DNA of 64,000 nt from JAQTRU01 sp041645555 (GCA_041645555.1 JBAZPX010000001.1:124001-188000); one strand, 5' to 3'. Shown: positions 41,326 to 49,721, counted from the first letter of the stretch. Numbers and translations: made by a program. Notes: generated from the sequence alone by a model not told the origin.

Positions 41326-43038
41326 ATGGATAAATTTTTTCGAGAAAAATTAAGATTAATAGAAGTAAACCAACTTTTGGTAAAGGGACGCTGGCTTTAT
41401 GTCAGCGGCGTTGTTTTAATCGGCCTGGCTTCAAAGATTACCAGCAGTTTATCAGAAAAAATTGTTGATGCGCCCAATACTAATTTTCCTCTGTTCTTGA
41501 TGATTTTCATGGGTTTATGCGCTTATGGCTTAAACATCATATTTTTACTTTATTTGCGGAAACCGGAAAAAATTTCTCTTGCCGGAATTAAAATTATCAG
41601 TTTTTTCAATTTAACTCTTGATTATCTTTTTTATATTTTAATAATTTTTTATGCCGGGGGCCTGACCAGCATCTCTTTCCTTTATTTTTTCTTTAATATT
41701 ATCGCTTCGGCTTTTTTCTACTCTTTTGCCGGAGTTTTAGTTATTTCCAGCCTCGCCAGCGTCTTGTATGGCGGTTTAATCTTATTGCAGTATTTTGAAA
41801 TTATTCCTTTCTTCTCCCGCTATAATTTAGCTTATGAATACGCCTTGGCTTTTAATTATTCAGCGGTTATCACCAATCTGATTGCTATCATCTTGAGCTT
41901 TTATATCGTGGGGATGTTTGCCGGGTTAATTGCCCGGGCTCTGCGAAACAGGGAAGAGGAAATTAGAGAAGAAAGAGATAAAGAGAGGGCGATTCTGGCT
42001 AATTTATCCGACGGCTTAATTTTTATCAACCGGAGAGGAATTATTGAGGCGGTTAATCCTAAAGCGGAAAAATTATTGGATTTCGGAGCTAAAGAAGTTT
42101 TGGGTAAAAAAATAAAAAATATAGACAGAAGCAAAGCTAACTTATTGGAAATTTTTAAGGATAAATATAAGAAAAGAGGAGAGTTGCAGCCGGCCGGCAG
42201 AAGCGAGGAAGTCTTAAGAATTTATACGGTTACGATTATAGACGAAGAAAGTGAATTAATCGGAACCGCGAAAATAATTCATGATATTTCTCGGGAAAAA
42301 TTCGTTGATAGAATGAAGTCAGAATTTATAATGATTGCCGGCCACCAGTTAAGAACCCCGCTTTCCGCCATTAAATGGGCTTTCGAGTTGCTTTTAAAAG
42401 GCGGTTTCGGCAAGATAGAACCGAAGCAGAAGAAAGTTTTGGGACAATGCGTTGATTATAACGAAAAGTTGATAAAAATGGTGGATGATTTGCTGGATAT
42501 TTTTTCCATAGAACAAGGTAAATATTATTATCAGTTCGTAAAGACCGATTTGGGCGGTCTCCTGGAAGAGGCGAGCAAGCGCTATGAAGAAATGGCGGCA
42601 GAAAGAGGCATAAAATTTAATCTCACGATAGAAAAAAATTTGCCGGAGGTTAAAATTGACCCTTACAAAATAAAATTGGTTTTGGTCAGTTTGATTGAGA
42701 ATGCCGTTACCTATACGGATAAAGGCGGCGAAGTAAACATTGATTGCCGCATTAAAGACGGAAAAATATTTATGGCCATTAAAGATACCGGCATTGGCAT
42801 ATCAAAAGAATCGCAAAGCCAGATTTTTACAAAATTTTTCCGGGGAGCCAACGCTTTAAGTTTTCAGCCGGAAGGCAATGGCCTGGGCCTGTTTGTGGCG
42901 AAAAATATTGTCGAGTATCATGAAGGTAAAATTTGGTTTACGAGCGAAGTGGACAAGGGCACGACTTTTTATGTAGAATTGCCTTTAGACCCGCTTATTA
43001 ATCCTAAAAAAGGAGAAAAAGATTTAATAAAATCTTAA
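41326..43038 (+). CDS. membrane PAS-domain sensor histidine kinase
   Basis: A 570-residue kinase. About six membrane helices fill residues 20-205, a short coiled coil 'REEEIREERDKERAI' leads to a PAS domain (about 225-330), then HisKA with phospho-acceptor His340 in 'IAGHQLRTPLSAIKWAFELL', and HATPase boxes N ('LIENAVTYTD'), G1 ('IKDTGIGIS') and G2 ('GNGLGLF'). The ligand is unknown. A receiver-only regulator is encoded at 45646, not adjacent. It starts 6 bp after the RmlC-like gene. Confidence 0.92.
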   Translation: MDKFFREKLRLIEVNQLLVKGRWLYVSGVVLIGLASKITSSLSEKIVDAPNTNFPLFLMIFMGLCAYGLNIIFLLYLRKPEKISLAGIKIISFFNLTLDYLFYILIIFYAGGLTSISFLYFFFNIIASAFFYSFAGVLVISSLASVLYGGLILLQYFEIIPFFSRYNLAYEYALAFNYSAVITNLIAIILSFYIVGMFAGLIARALRNREEEIREERDKERAILANLSDGLIFINRRGIIEAVNPKAEKLLDFGAKEVLGKKIKNIDRSKANLLEIFKDKYKKRGELQPAGRSEEVLRIYTVTIIDEESELIGTAKIIHDISREKFVDRMKSEFIMIAGHQLRTPLSAIKWAFELLLKGGFGKIEPKQKKVLGQCVDYNEKLIKMVDDLLDIFSIEQGKYYYQFVKTDLGGLLEEASKRYEEMAAERGIKFNLTIEKNLPEVKIDPYKIKLVLVSLIENAVTYTDKGGEVNIDCRIKDGKIFMAIKDTGIGISKESQSQIFTKFFRGANALSFQPEGNGLGLFVAKNIVEYHEGKIWFTSEVDKGTTFYVELPLDPLINPKKGEKDLIKS

Positions 43039-43042
43039 ATAT

Positions 43043-43447
43043 ATGGATTGTATTTTTTGTAAAATTATAGCCGGCGAAATCCCGAGTTTTAAAGTATATG
43101 AAGACGAAAACATTTTAGCTTTTTTAGATATTGCACCAGTGAATCCTGGGCATACTTTAATCGTGCCAAAGAAACATTATGTTAACATGGAGGAGATTCC
43201 TGAGGGCGAGTTGGTCCGGTTGGCTGTAGCTGTTAAAAAGATAGGGAAAGCGATGAAAGATGGTTTGGGGGCAGAAGGGTATAATATAATGGAAAATAAT
43301 GACCCAATTGCCGGCCAAATCGTCCCTCATCTTCATTTCCATGTTATTCCGAGAAGACGAGGCGATGATTTGCATCTTTGGTCGCAAGGAAAATATAAAG
43401 AAGGGGAGGCGGAGGAGATCTCAAAAAAATTATCAATTATCAATTAA
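43043..43447 (+). CDS. HIT-family nucleotide hydrolase
   Basis: A 134-residue histidine-triad protein: 'CIFCKIIAGEIPSFKVYEDE' with the zinc-type Cys pair, and the triad His96-x-His98-x-His100 in 'IVPHLHFHVIPRR'. Family members hydrolyse adenosine phosphoramidates or dinucleoside polyphosphates. It begins 4 bp after the histidine kinase. Confidence 0.93.
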   Translation: MDCIFCKIIAGEIPSFKVYEDENILAFLDIAPVNPGHTLIVPKKHYVNMEEIPEGELVRLAVAVKKIGKAMKDGLGAEGYNIMENNDPIAGQIVPHLHFHVIPRRRGDDLHLWSQGKYKEGEAEEISKKLSIIN

Positions 43448-43473
43448 TAATTTTCAATTATTTATTAAAAAAT

Positions 43474-44484
43474 ATGAAACTATTAATTACCGGCGGAGCC
43501 GGGTTTATAGGAAGTAATTTTATTCATTATTGGTTAAAAAAATATCCGGATGACAAAATTATTAATCTGGATATTCTGACTTATGCGGGGAATTTAGAAA
43601 ATTTAAAAGATATTGCCAATAAGGCTAATTATAAGTTTGTGAAAGGTGATATAGGGGATTTAAAGAATAATATTGATTTGCTTAAGGCGGAAAAAGTTGA
43701 GGTGATTGTGAATTTCGCAGCCGAATCACACAATGGCCGGGCTATGGTGGAACCGGATATTTTCGTTAAAACCAATGTCTTGGGCACTCAAATGCTCTTG
43801 GAAGCGGCTAAAGAAGCCGGGTTAATAAGATTCCACCATATTTCAACCTGCGAAGTTTTCGGGGACTTGGCTTTAGATGAAAAGCGGGCCTTTAAAGAAA
43901 GCGATCCTTATACTCCTAAAACCCCCTATAACGCTTCTAAGGCCGGAGCCAATCACGAAGTAATGAGTTATTTTCATACTTTTAAATTACCCATAACCAT
44001 AAGCCATTGTGCGAATAATTATGGACCATACCAATTTCCGGAAAAAGTAATTCCCAGATTTATTTCTGATTTAATTGATAATGAGCCGATTCCGCTGTTC
44101 AAGAGCAGCTTAAACAAAAGAGAATGGATTCACACCGATGACCATTGCCGGGCGATTGATATAATTATTAAGAAGGGTAAGATCGGCGAGGCTTATAATG
44201 TCGGCACGGGTGTTGAAAAAAGCATTGAAGAAATTGCCGGAGCGGTGTTAAAGAGATTGGGAAAAGATGAATCCATGAAGAAATACGTGGAAGACAGGCC
44301 CGGACATGACCGCCGGTATCTGCTTGATATTGCCAAAATGAAAAATGATTTGGGCTGGGAACCAGAGATTGAATTTGAAAAAGGCCTTGATGAAGTAGTT
44401 GAATGGTATAAGCAAAATGAATGGTGGTGGCGGCCGCTTAAAGGCAAGGGTTTTGTGGAGAATTATAAGGAAGTGAAAAAATAG
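43474..44484 (+). CDS. dTDP-glucose 4,6-dehydratase-like SDR enzyme (variant active site)
   Basis: A 336-residue extended short-chain dehydrogenase: NAD motif 'ITGGAGFIGSNF' (5-16), catalytic Tyr152 and Lys156 in 'TPYNASKAGAN', 'ANNYGPYQFPEKVIPRF' and 'GRAM' after 'FAAESHN'. In RmlB the Thr-Asp-Glu triad supplies the dehydration acid/base; here it reads Thr125-Cys126-Glu127 ('STCEVFG'), and the usual 'SHVDRS' reads 'SHNGRA'. It is probably a related 4,6-dehydratase or epimerase with changed chemistry. Confidence 0.8.
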   Translation: MKLLITGGAGFIGSNFIHYWLKKYPDDKIINLDILTYAGNLENLKDIANKANYKFVKGDIGDLKNNIDLLKAEKVEVIVNFAAESHNGRAMVEPDIFVKTNVLGTQMLLEAAKEAGLIRFHHISTCEVFGDLALDEKRAFKESDPYTPKTPYNASKAGANHEVMSYFHTFKLPITISHCANNYGPYQFPEKVIPRFISDLIDNEPIPLFKSSLNKREWIHTDDHCRAIDIIIKKGKIGEAYNVGTGVEKSIEEIAGAVLKRLGKDESMKKYVEDRPGHDRRYLLDIAKMKNDLGWEPEIEFEKGLDEVVEWYKQNEWWWRPLKGKGFVENYKEVKK

Positions 44485-44541
44485 AATCGCATATCGCATA
44501 ACGTGGAACGCATAACATTATAAACTTTTGACTTAGTTATT

Positions 44542-45246
44542 ATGAAACGAAAAATACTTTTGGGCCTGACAACTACGAAAAAGTCAGACTGGAGAAAAAA
44601 AGTTAAAGAGATTGATAAATTGGGGTTAAAAGAAATCGCTCTTTTTCCTACTTGTTTAGAAATTAAGGAAAGGAGAGAGTTTTATAAACTACTTGAAAAA
44701 ACCGGGCTGGAAAAAATACCCTTTGTTCATATCAGGCATGATCCTGAAAAGTGGGAATTTGCCTACTTGAAAAAAAGATTCGGCACTAAGGTTTTTAATA
44801 CCCATTTTGATAGTGTGAATGATAAATTTATCGCCGAAAGCAAAAAATATTTAAAACAAATTTATTTAGAAAACAACCGTCCTTTTCCTGATAATTTAAT
44901 GCCTTTGTTGGATATTTTTGCCGGCCTTTGCCTTGACATTAGCCATTGGGAAGATTATGGAAGATTGCAGAAAATTGCCGCCTATAAAAAATTGCCAAAA
45001 CTTTTAAAAAAATATAAAGTCAGATGCGGCCATATATCCGCTATCAGAAAAAAGCCTTTTTATGAAGGGGATGATGGCAAGAAAGAGAAGTATTACAATA
45101 GCCATTGGCTGCAGGATTTATCCGAATTGGATTATGTTAAGAAATATGTAAAATATTTACCCTTGATTTGTGCGATTGAATTGGAGAATTCCTTCAAAGA
45201 GCAGATGGAAGCCAAAAAATATTTAGAAAAGATTATCCGCCGATAA
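44542..45246 (+). CDS. TIM-barrel protein, xylose-isomerase-like
   Basis: A 234-residue soluble protein with a beta/alpha rhythm: 'KILLGLTTTKKSDWR', 'IPFVHIRHD', 'VFNTHFDSV', 'LCLDISHWEDYG', 'RCGHISAI' and 'LICAIELENSF'. His, Asp and Glu at strand ends suggest a metal site like that of sugar-phosphate isomerases or endonuclease IV. I recognise no specific family. A CGCATAACG tandem motif occupies the gap upstream. Confidence 0.55.
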   Translation: MKRKILLGLTTTKKSDWRKKVKEIDKLGLKEIALFPTCLEIKERREFYKLLEKTGLEKIPFVHIRHDPEKWEFAYLKKRFGTKVFNTHFDSVNDKFIAESKKYLKQIYLENNRPFPDNLMPLLDIFAGLCLDISHWEDYGRLQKIAAYKKLPKLLKKYKVRCGHISAIRKKPFYEGDDGKKEKYYNSHWLQDLSELDYVKKYVKYLPLICAIELENSFKEQMEAKKYLEKIIRR

Positions 45247-45247
45247 C

Positions 45248-45276
45248 TTGGCAAAATTAAATAGATTGGGTATAAT
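45248..45276 (+). promoter_or_regulatory. promoter of the Asn/Gly-rich small gene
   Basis: TTGGCA (45248-45253), 17-bp spacer, TATAAT (45271-45276). The leader of about 92 nt contains a hairpin CCTGGAA...TTCCAGG (45329-45351). Confidence 0.75.
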
Positions 45277-45374
45277 ATAAGAGAGTCTAGCAAATGGCTC
45301 GCAGCTTTTTACAAAGAAGCCTGGAAGCACAAGCTTTCCAGGGAACATTCACGTCTTTCCTCAAGGAGGAACAG

Positions 45375-45521
45375 ATGAATATGACCCTTCCCGGCGCCCA
45401 CGGCAATCGCGGGCGTCCAAGTTTCAACGGTTTCAACGCTGTCAACGGTGGAAACGGTGTCAACCGCGGATTCAACCAGGCGAACTCTCTGAACGTCAAG
45501 GGCGTGTACAACAAGGTCTGA
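45375..45521 (+). CDS. Asn/Gly-rich 48-residue protein
   Basis: A short ORF with an SD of AAGGAGG 7 nt before the ATG. The product is rich in Asn, Gly, Val and Phe, with an 'FNGFNAVNGGNGVNRGFNQ' core that looks like short repeats of (F/V)N-x-G/A; it has no signal or membrane segment and no Cys. An earlier in-frame ATG at 45294 has no SD. Own promoter and terminator make it a monocistronic unit. The codons are visibly GC-richer than those of neighbours. Function unknown; a structural or RNA-binding role is only a guess. Confidence 0.65.
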   Translation: MNMTLPGAHGNRGRPSFNGFNAVNGGNGVNRGFNQANSLNVKGVYNKV

Positions 45522-45552
45522 TCATCCGAGAAGGGCTCTAAAAGGAGAGCCA

Positions 45553-45585
45553 AAGCGGGAACCATTACGTGGTACCCGCTTTTAA
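45553..45585 (+). terminator. intrinsic terminator after the 48-residue gene
   Basis: AAGCGGG (45553-45559), inner ACCA/TGGT helix, CCCGCTT (45575-45581), then TTAATATTT. Confidence 0.75.
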
Positions 45586-45610
45586 TATTTAGGCGAATAT
45601 TAGCTTTAAG

Positions 45611-45639
45611 TTGTAAAAAAAATTAAATGTTGCTATAAT
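45611..45639 (+). promoter_or_regulatory. response-regulator promoter, apparently leaderless
   Basis: TTGTAA (45611-45616), 17-bp spacer, TATAAT (45634-45639) preceded by TGC. The ATG at 45646 is 7 nt after the -10, at the expected +1. Confidence 0.75.
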
Positions 45640-45645
45640 AAAAAT

Positions 45646-46041
45646 ATGGCTAAGAAGATATTTATAATTGAGGACGATGCTAATATTTTATCAAGCCTGC
45701 AGGCGAAATTCAGCCTGGAGGGGTTTCAAGTCGGGACAAGCAGCGGCAATACGGAGATTAGCGACCTACTTGCGGGGATAAAGAAATTTAAGCCTGATTT
45801 TATTATTTTAGATTTAATTCTGCCGGCCGTAGACGGCTTTGAGGTGATAAAAGCCATAAAAGCGGACGAAGAAATTTCTTTTCCGCCTATATTTATTTTT
45901 ACTAACTTAAGCGACGAGGATAGCCGGAGCCGGAGCACAAACCTGGGAATAAAGCATTATTTTATAAAAAGCGATTTTAATATTGATGAATTTATTTCTA
46001 AATTTAAAAAAATTATTGCTAATATAGAAAAAATAAAGTAA
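45646..46041 (+). CDS. single-domain response regulator
   Basis: A 131-residue CheY-like receiver: acidic pocket Glu9-Asp10-Asp11, phospho-acceptor Asp56 in 'FIILDLILP', Thr/Ser switch in 'FIFTNLSD' and the Lys in 'YFIKSDF'. There is no output domain, so it signals by protein contact. It begins the efflux gene group 13 bp before the membrane-fusion gene; its kinase may be the one at 41326. Confidence 0.92.
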   Translation: MAKKIFIIEDDANILSSLQAKFSLEGFQVGTSSGNTEISDLLAGIKKFKPDFIILDLILPAVDGFEVIKAIKADEEISFPPIFIFTNLSDEDSRSRSTNLGIKHYFIKSDFNIDEFISKFKKIIANIEKIK

Positions 46042-46054
46042 AATTTTTAGGATT

Positions 46055-47968
46055 ATGAAAATAACGGGGAAAAGGATAAAAATCATATTAATATTTTTAG
46101 CAGTAATTGCGGCTTTGTCCGTATTTTTTATTGTGGGTAAAAAAGACAAGACGGAATATACAACGGCGGCGGTAGCCAAAGGCAAATTAACCCAGACCGT
46201 TAGCGAAGTGGGCACGGTTAAGTCCTCCCAGGAAATTGAATTAGGTTTTTTGCAAAGCGGGAAAATCGGAAAAATATTAGTTAAAATAGGCGATAAAGTA
46301 AGCGAGGGCCAGGTTCTGGCCGAACTGGATTATAACTCGTTTTCCATAAAAGAGCAGGAGGCACAGGCCAATTTAGACGTGGCTAACGCTAACTTAAATA
46401 AATTACTGGCTGGCGCTACTTCTAGGGAAATCGCCGTTTCCCAGGCCCAGGTTGACCAGGCCAAAGCGACTTATCTAGCTAACTTGGAAGAGCTGGATAA
46501 AATCGAAAAAAATACGGCCGAAGACATTTCCCAGGCGGAAAAAAGTTTGGCTGATTTAGAATCAAACCAGGCGGATGATATTACTTCTTATGAACAGGCC
46601 ATAGCTTTAGCCGAAACTGATTTGGCTAGCGCCAAGAGCACTTATGAGCAGTCGATTAATAATAAAAGGAATGTAGCTTTAACGACCATTGATAATAAAT
46701 TAGTGATTGCCAATACCGCTCTGGACAATATAAATACGATTTTAAACGATAACGATATTGAGAGTGTTTTAAGCGTTAAAAACAAAATTTATTTAACCAA
46801 TACGGAGAATTCCCATGATGATGGTCTTGATTTACTTACAGCAGCTGACAACAGTTTAGCCGCGGCTAAGCAAACCCAAACTAACACGGCCGTAATTACG
46901 GCCAGCCAGGATTCCCTGGCCACTTTGAATAAAACTTTTGAAGCCCTTGATTATTGTTATAAGGCCTTAGAAAATAGCGTTGTTTCTTCGGGTTTTACCC
47001 AAACTGAATTGGATGCTTACAAAACTTCAATCAGCGCGCAGATTACGGCTATCAGTACGGCGATTTCGGCTGTCCAGACGGCCCAGCATAATTTAGAGGA
47101 CGCAGTTTTAACCTACCAAACGGAAGTGGCGGGAGCTAGTGACGATTTAGCTAAGACAAAAACAGACCTGGCTAATGCCATAAAGTCAGCTAAGAATTCT
47201 TTAGCTTCTGTCCGGCTGGCCGGGGAGCAAAAGATAGCGGTCGCCCAGTCAAAAGTTGATACTAGCCAAGAGGCTTGGCAGGTGGCAAAAGCCCAATTTG
47301 AAAATCTTAAATCACCGGCTCGTGTTCAGGACGTTTCTTTGTATCGGGCCCAGGTTAAGCAGGCCGAAGCCGCTTTGGCTCTAGCGAAAGAGCAAATTGA
47401 AGATAGTATTATAAAGGCGCCGATTGGCGGGACGGTCGTTAGGATTGAATATGAATTGGGGGAGCAGGCAACGGCGGCCAAACCGGCCATAGCGGTTTTG
47501 GGCGAGAATAATTTTGAAATTGAAGTTGATATTTCGGAAGCCGATATTGCCAAGATAAAAAAAGACAACTCGGTCGAAATTACTTTGGACGCTTTTGGAG
47601 ACGGGGTGAAATTTACCGGAAGAGTCTATTCAATAGAGCCGGCGGAGACGGTTATTCAGGATGTAATTTATTACAAAGTTAAAGTGCAGTTTACGGAGAA
47701 AGATAAGGCGAAAATGGCCAGCATAAAATCAGGCATGACCGCTAATGTTGTTATTACCACTAATTCCAGAGATAACGTTTTAATAATGCCTTCCCGCGCG
47801 GTCGTGGAAAAAAACGGCGGGGATAAATACGCAAGAATTTTAGTCGACGAAAAAGTCATTGAGGCGCCGGTCGTAATCGGTCTGCAGGGAGATGAAGGTA
47901 TGGTAGAAGTTTTATCCGGAGTTAAGGAAAGCGACCAGGTAATAACTTTTGTGAAAAACGGCAATTAA
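46055..47968 (+). CDS. MacA/HlyD-type membrane fusion protein
   Basis: A 637-residue periplasmic adaptor-like protein: N-terminal membrane anchor (about 8-27), lipoyl half 'LGFLQSGKIGKILVKIGDKVSEG', a very long alpha-helical hairpin (about 100-440, Ala/Gln/Lys/Asp rich), lipoyl second half 'IKAPIGGTVVRIEYELGEQ', beta-barrel domain and 'VLIMPSRAVV' near the C terminus. The hairpin is longer than in typical MacA. It should pair with the ABC ATPase and permeases at 48999-52546 in efflux or export across the envelope. Confidence 0.88.
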   Translation: MKITGKRIKIILIFLAVIAALSVFFIVGKKDKTEYTTAAVAKGKLTQTVSEVGTVKSSQEIELGFLQSGKIGKILVKIGDKVSEGQVLAELDYNSFSIKEQEAQANLDVANANLNKLLAGATSREIAVSQAQVDQAKATYLANLEELDKIEKNTAEDISQAEKSLADLESNQADDITSYEQAIALAETDLASAKSTYEQSINNKRNVALTTIDNKLVIANTALDNINTILNDNDIESVLSVKNKIYLTNTENSHDDGLDLLTAADNSLAAAKQTQTNTAVITASQDSLATLNKTFEALDYCYKALENSVVSSGFTQTELDAYKTSISAQITAISTAISAVQTAQHNLEDAVLTYQTEVAGASDDLAKTKTDLANAIKSAKNSLASVRLAGEQKIAVAQSKVDTSQEAWQVAKAQFENLKSPARVQDVSLYRAQVKQAEAALALAKEQIEDSIIKAPIGGTVVRIEYELGEQATAAKPAIAVLGENNFEIEVDISEADIAKIKKDNSVEITLDAFGDGVKFTGRVYSIEPAETVIQDVIYYKVKVQFTEKDKAKMASIKSGMTANVVITTNSRDNVLIMPSRAVVEKNGGDKYARILVDEKVIEAPVVIGLQGDEGMVEVLSGVKESDQVITFVKNGN

Positions 47969-47970
47969 AA

Positions 47971-48091
47971 TCCCGCACCTTTTGGGCGAAACGTTTGCAC
48001 GTTAAATATTTTAAATAGCTAACTGCTATAAAGTAATAGATTATAATGATTAAATATTTTTAAGATATTTAATCGCCCAAAAGGTGCGGGA
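47971..48091. repeat. MITE-like element with 19-bp terminal inverted repeats
   Basis: TCCCGCACCTTTTGGGCGA (47971-47989) and its exact reverse complement (48073-48091) enclose 83 bp of AT-rich DNA that itself pairs (GATTAAATATT...AATATTTAATC-type arms). It lies 2 bp after the fusion-protein stop and abuts the terminator of the minus-strand gene. No open frame inside. Confidence 0.85.
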
Positions 48092-48092
48092 T

Positions 48093-48125
48093 AAAAAAAG
48101 GCGGCCCACTTAGTGTGAACCGCCC
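48093..48125 (-). terminator. terminator of the minus-strand gene at 48152
   Basis: Minus strand GGCGGTTCAC...GTGGGCCGCC hairpin followed by TTTTTTT (48099-48093). Confidence 0.88.
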
Positions 48126-48151
48126 GATATCTTTTGTGGAAGCCTAGAGGT

Positions 48152-48931
48152 TTACCACTTCCACTTTTTCATCAGAATAAATCCTCCGATAGCTCCGCCG
48201 TCAACAACCCAGGTGGAGGTTCGGCCGGTGGAAATATACTTATCCGTGAGTTTTCCGTTCTCGAACCCCCAATAAGGCAAAGTATGCTGATTATAACGGG
48301 GGTCGTTGTAAGCAGAAAATCCGCCCTTAACGATTTTCGTGGTGATATTAAAAACCACAAATCTTATCATTCCTCCTTCGCTAAGGTCCTGGAGTCCAAC
48401 TTTAAGCGGTATTTTTTCTATGAATACCCGTCGGGCGAAGCTTAGCGTGGCCATAACGGCGCAAAAGTGCTGGCAATTATTCCAGACATGCCAATCGTCG
48501 TCGCCGGCAAAGTATTTCATATTCCCATGTGAATGGACTTTGGCATCGGCTATGGAATTAAAGAAAGACTGGGCAACCATCCAGGCCAGAAAACCGTTAT
48601 TGCTTTCCGTTGTTATTTTTGTGACGACATTCACCAGCGGTCCGTTCCAGGTTTCCTTGACTTTATTCCAGGTTTCGTTCTCCAAGATAATTGCCTTGGG
48701 GTAAAGATTATATGACAGAGAACAGAAAGAGGGTTGGTTTTCTCCGGCTTCGGTCAGATTGGGAAACGGCCTTAGCGGAGAGAAATTTGCGAGGGGAATG
48801 CTACCTTCGGAAAAATGGATTTCCGCTTCTGTTTCCGGGAGCTCGGGGAGTTTTAGCCCCAGACTCCAGGCGATTGTCCCGAGTTGAAATAAGGACAGAA
48901 ATGCGAATGAGAATAAAAGTATCTTTTTCAT
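48152..48931 (-). CDS. exported protein with an Asn-Cys-x-His-Phe motif
   Basis: A 259-residue secreted protein: signal peptide 'MKKILLFSFAFLSLFQLGTIA' region, then a mature domain with 'HSHGNMKYFAGDDDWHVWNNCQHFCAVMATL'-type core (residues about 146-175 hold His, Asp and the NCQHF motif). The NCxHF motif recalls the catalytic Cys of LRAT/NlpC-P60-related enzymes; this is by eye only. The ATG at 48931 has the SD GGAGG 6 nt upstream; a longer frame to 48970 is not needed. It is inserted, opposite in strand, between the fusion-protein and ABC ATPase genes. Confidence 0.65.
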   Translation of the reverse strand: MKKILLFSFAFLSLFQLGTIAWSLGLKLPELPETEAEIHFSEGSIPLANFSPLRPFPNLTEAGENQPSFCSLSYNLYPKAIILENETWNKVKETWNGPLVNVVTKITTESNNGFLAWMVAQSFFNSIADAKVHSHGNMKYFAGDDDWHVWNNCQHFCAVMATLSFARRVFIEKIPLKVGLQDLSEGGMIRFVVFNITTKIVKGGFSAYNDPRYNQHTLPYWGFENGKLTDKYISTGRTSTWVVDGGAIGGFILMKKWKW

Positions 48932-48976
48932 GGCTTTCCTCCAGGGGAAATTGTAAGTTTTAAAGGTCAACAGAAT

Positions 48977-49005
48977 AAATTAACATAAATATAAACAAAT
49001 GTCAA
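48977..49005 (-). promoter_or_regulatory. promoter of the minus-strand exported-protein gene
   Basis: Minus strand TTGACA (49005-49000), 17-bp spacer, TAATTT (48982-48977) preceded by TGT. The -35 lies over the start codon of the ABC ATPase gene (ATG 48999). Confidence 0.7.
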
Positions 49006-49721
49006 CTCCCTTGATTCAAGTAAAAGATTTAAAAAAAGAATATCGGACAGACGAGGTCGTGACTAAAGTCTTGCACGGCCTTTCTTTTAATATAGCCAAG
49101 GGCGAGTTCGTAGCGATTATGGGGCCGTCCGGTTCCGGCAAATCCACTTTAATGCATATCTTGGGGTTGCTTGACCGGGCGACGAGCGGAACTTATGAGC
49201 TGGAAACGGAAAATGTAAATAATTTAAGCGATGATGAGTTAGCCGGTCTGCGCAATAAAAAAATTGGTTTTGTTTTTCAGGCCTTTAATTTACTGCCGCG
49301 CACAACTGTTTTAAATAATGTAAAATTGCCCCTAGTTTATTCGGAGGACAAAAATGATCCAGATAAAAGAGCGAGAGAGGTTTTGGAAAGTGTGGGCTTA
49401 GGGCACCGGTTAAATTATTTTACCAACCAAATCTCCGGCGGAGAAAAGCAGCGGGTAGCGATTGCCCGGGCTTTGGTCAATAACCCATCGGTAGTTTTTG
49501 CCGATGAACCGACCGGAAACCTAGATTCAAAATCCGGCGTTCAGGTAATGGAAATCCTGCAGAAGTTGAACGATGCCGGCAACACTATAATTTTAGTTAC
49601 CCACGAAACCTATACGGCCGAGCACGCGGACAGAATTATAAAGATAAGAGACGGTTTGATTTTTGACGATTCTAAAGTGGCAAACAGAAGGATAGCCAGG
49701 GATGGGGAAATACTTAAATAA
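48999..49721 (+). CDS. MacB/LolD-type ABC transporter ATPase
   Basis: A 240-residue ATPase: Walker A 'GPSGSGKST' (42-50), Q-loop 'VFQAFNLLP', signature 'NQISGGEKQRVAIARAL', Walker B 'VVFADEPTGNLDSKSG' and H-loop 'ILVTHE'. It powers the two downstream permeases in a mechanotransmission-type (MacAB/Lol) system. An AT-rich inverted repeat separates it from the first permease. Confidence 0.93.
   Translation: MSTPLIQVKDLKKEYRTDEVVTKVLHGLSFNIAKGEFVAIMGPSGSGKSTLMHILGLLDRATSGTYELETENVNNLSDDELAGLRNKKIGFVFQAFNLLPRTTVLNNVKLPLVYSEDKNDPDKRAREVLESVGLGHRLNYFTNQISGGEKQRVAIARALVNNPSVVFADEPTGNLDSKSGVQVMEILQKLNDAGNTIILVTHETYTAEHADRIIKIRDGLIFDDSKVANRRIARDGEILK

Noticed and set aside
45294..45374. Upstream in-frame ATG extending the 48-residue protein to 75 residues
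   Set aside because: No SD before it, and the region forms a leader hairpin; the AAGGAGG points to 45375.
48134..48963. Several plus-strand frames across the exported-protein gene
   Set aside because: They overlap each other, lack SDs, and conflict with a minus-strand gene that has a signal peptide, SD, promoter and terminator.
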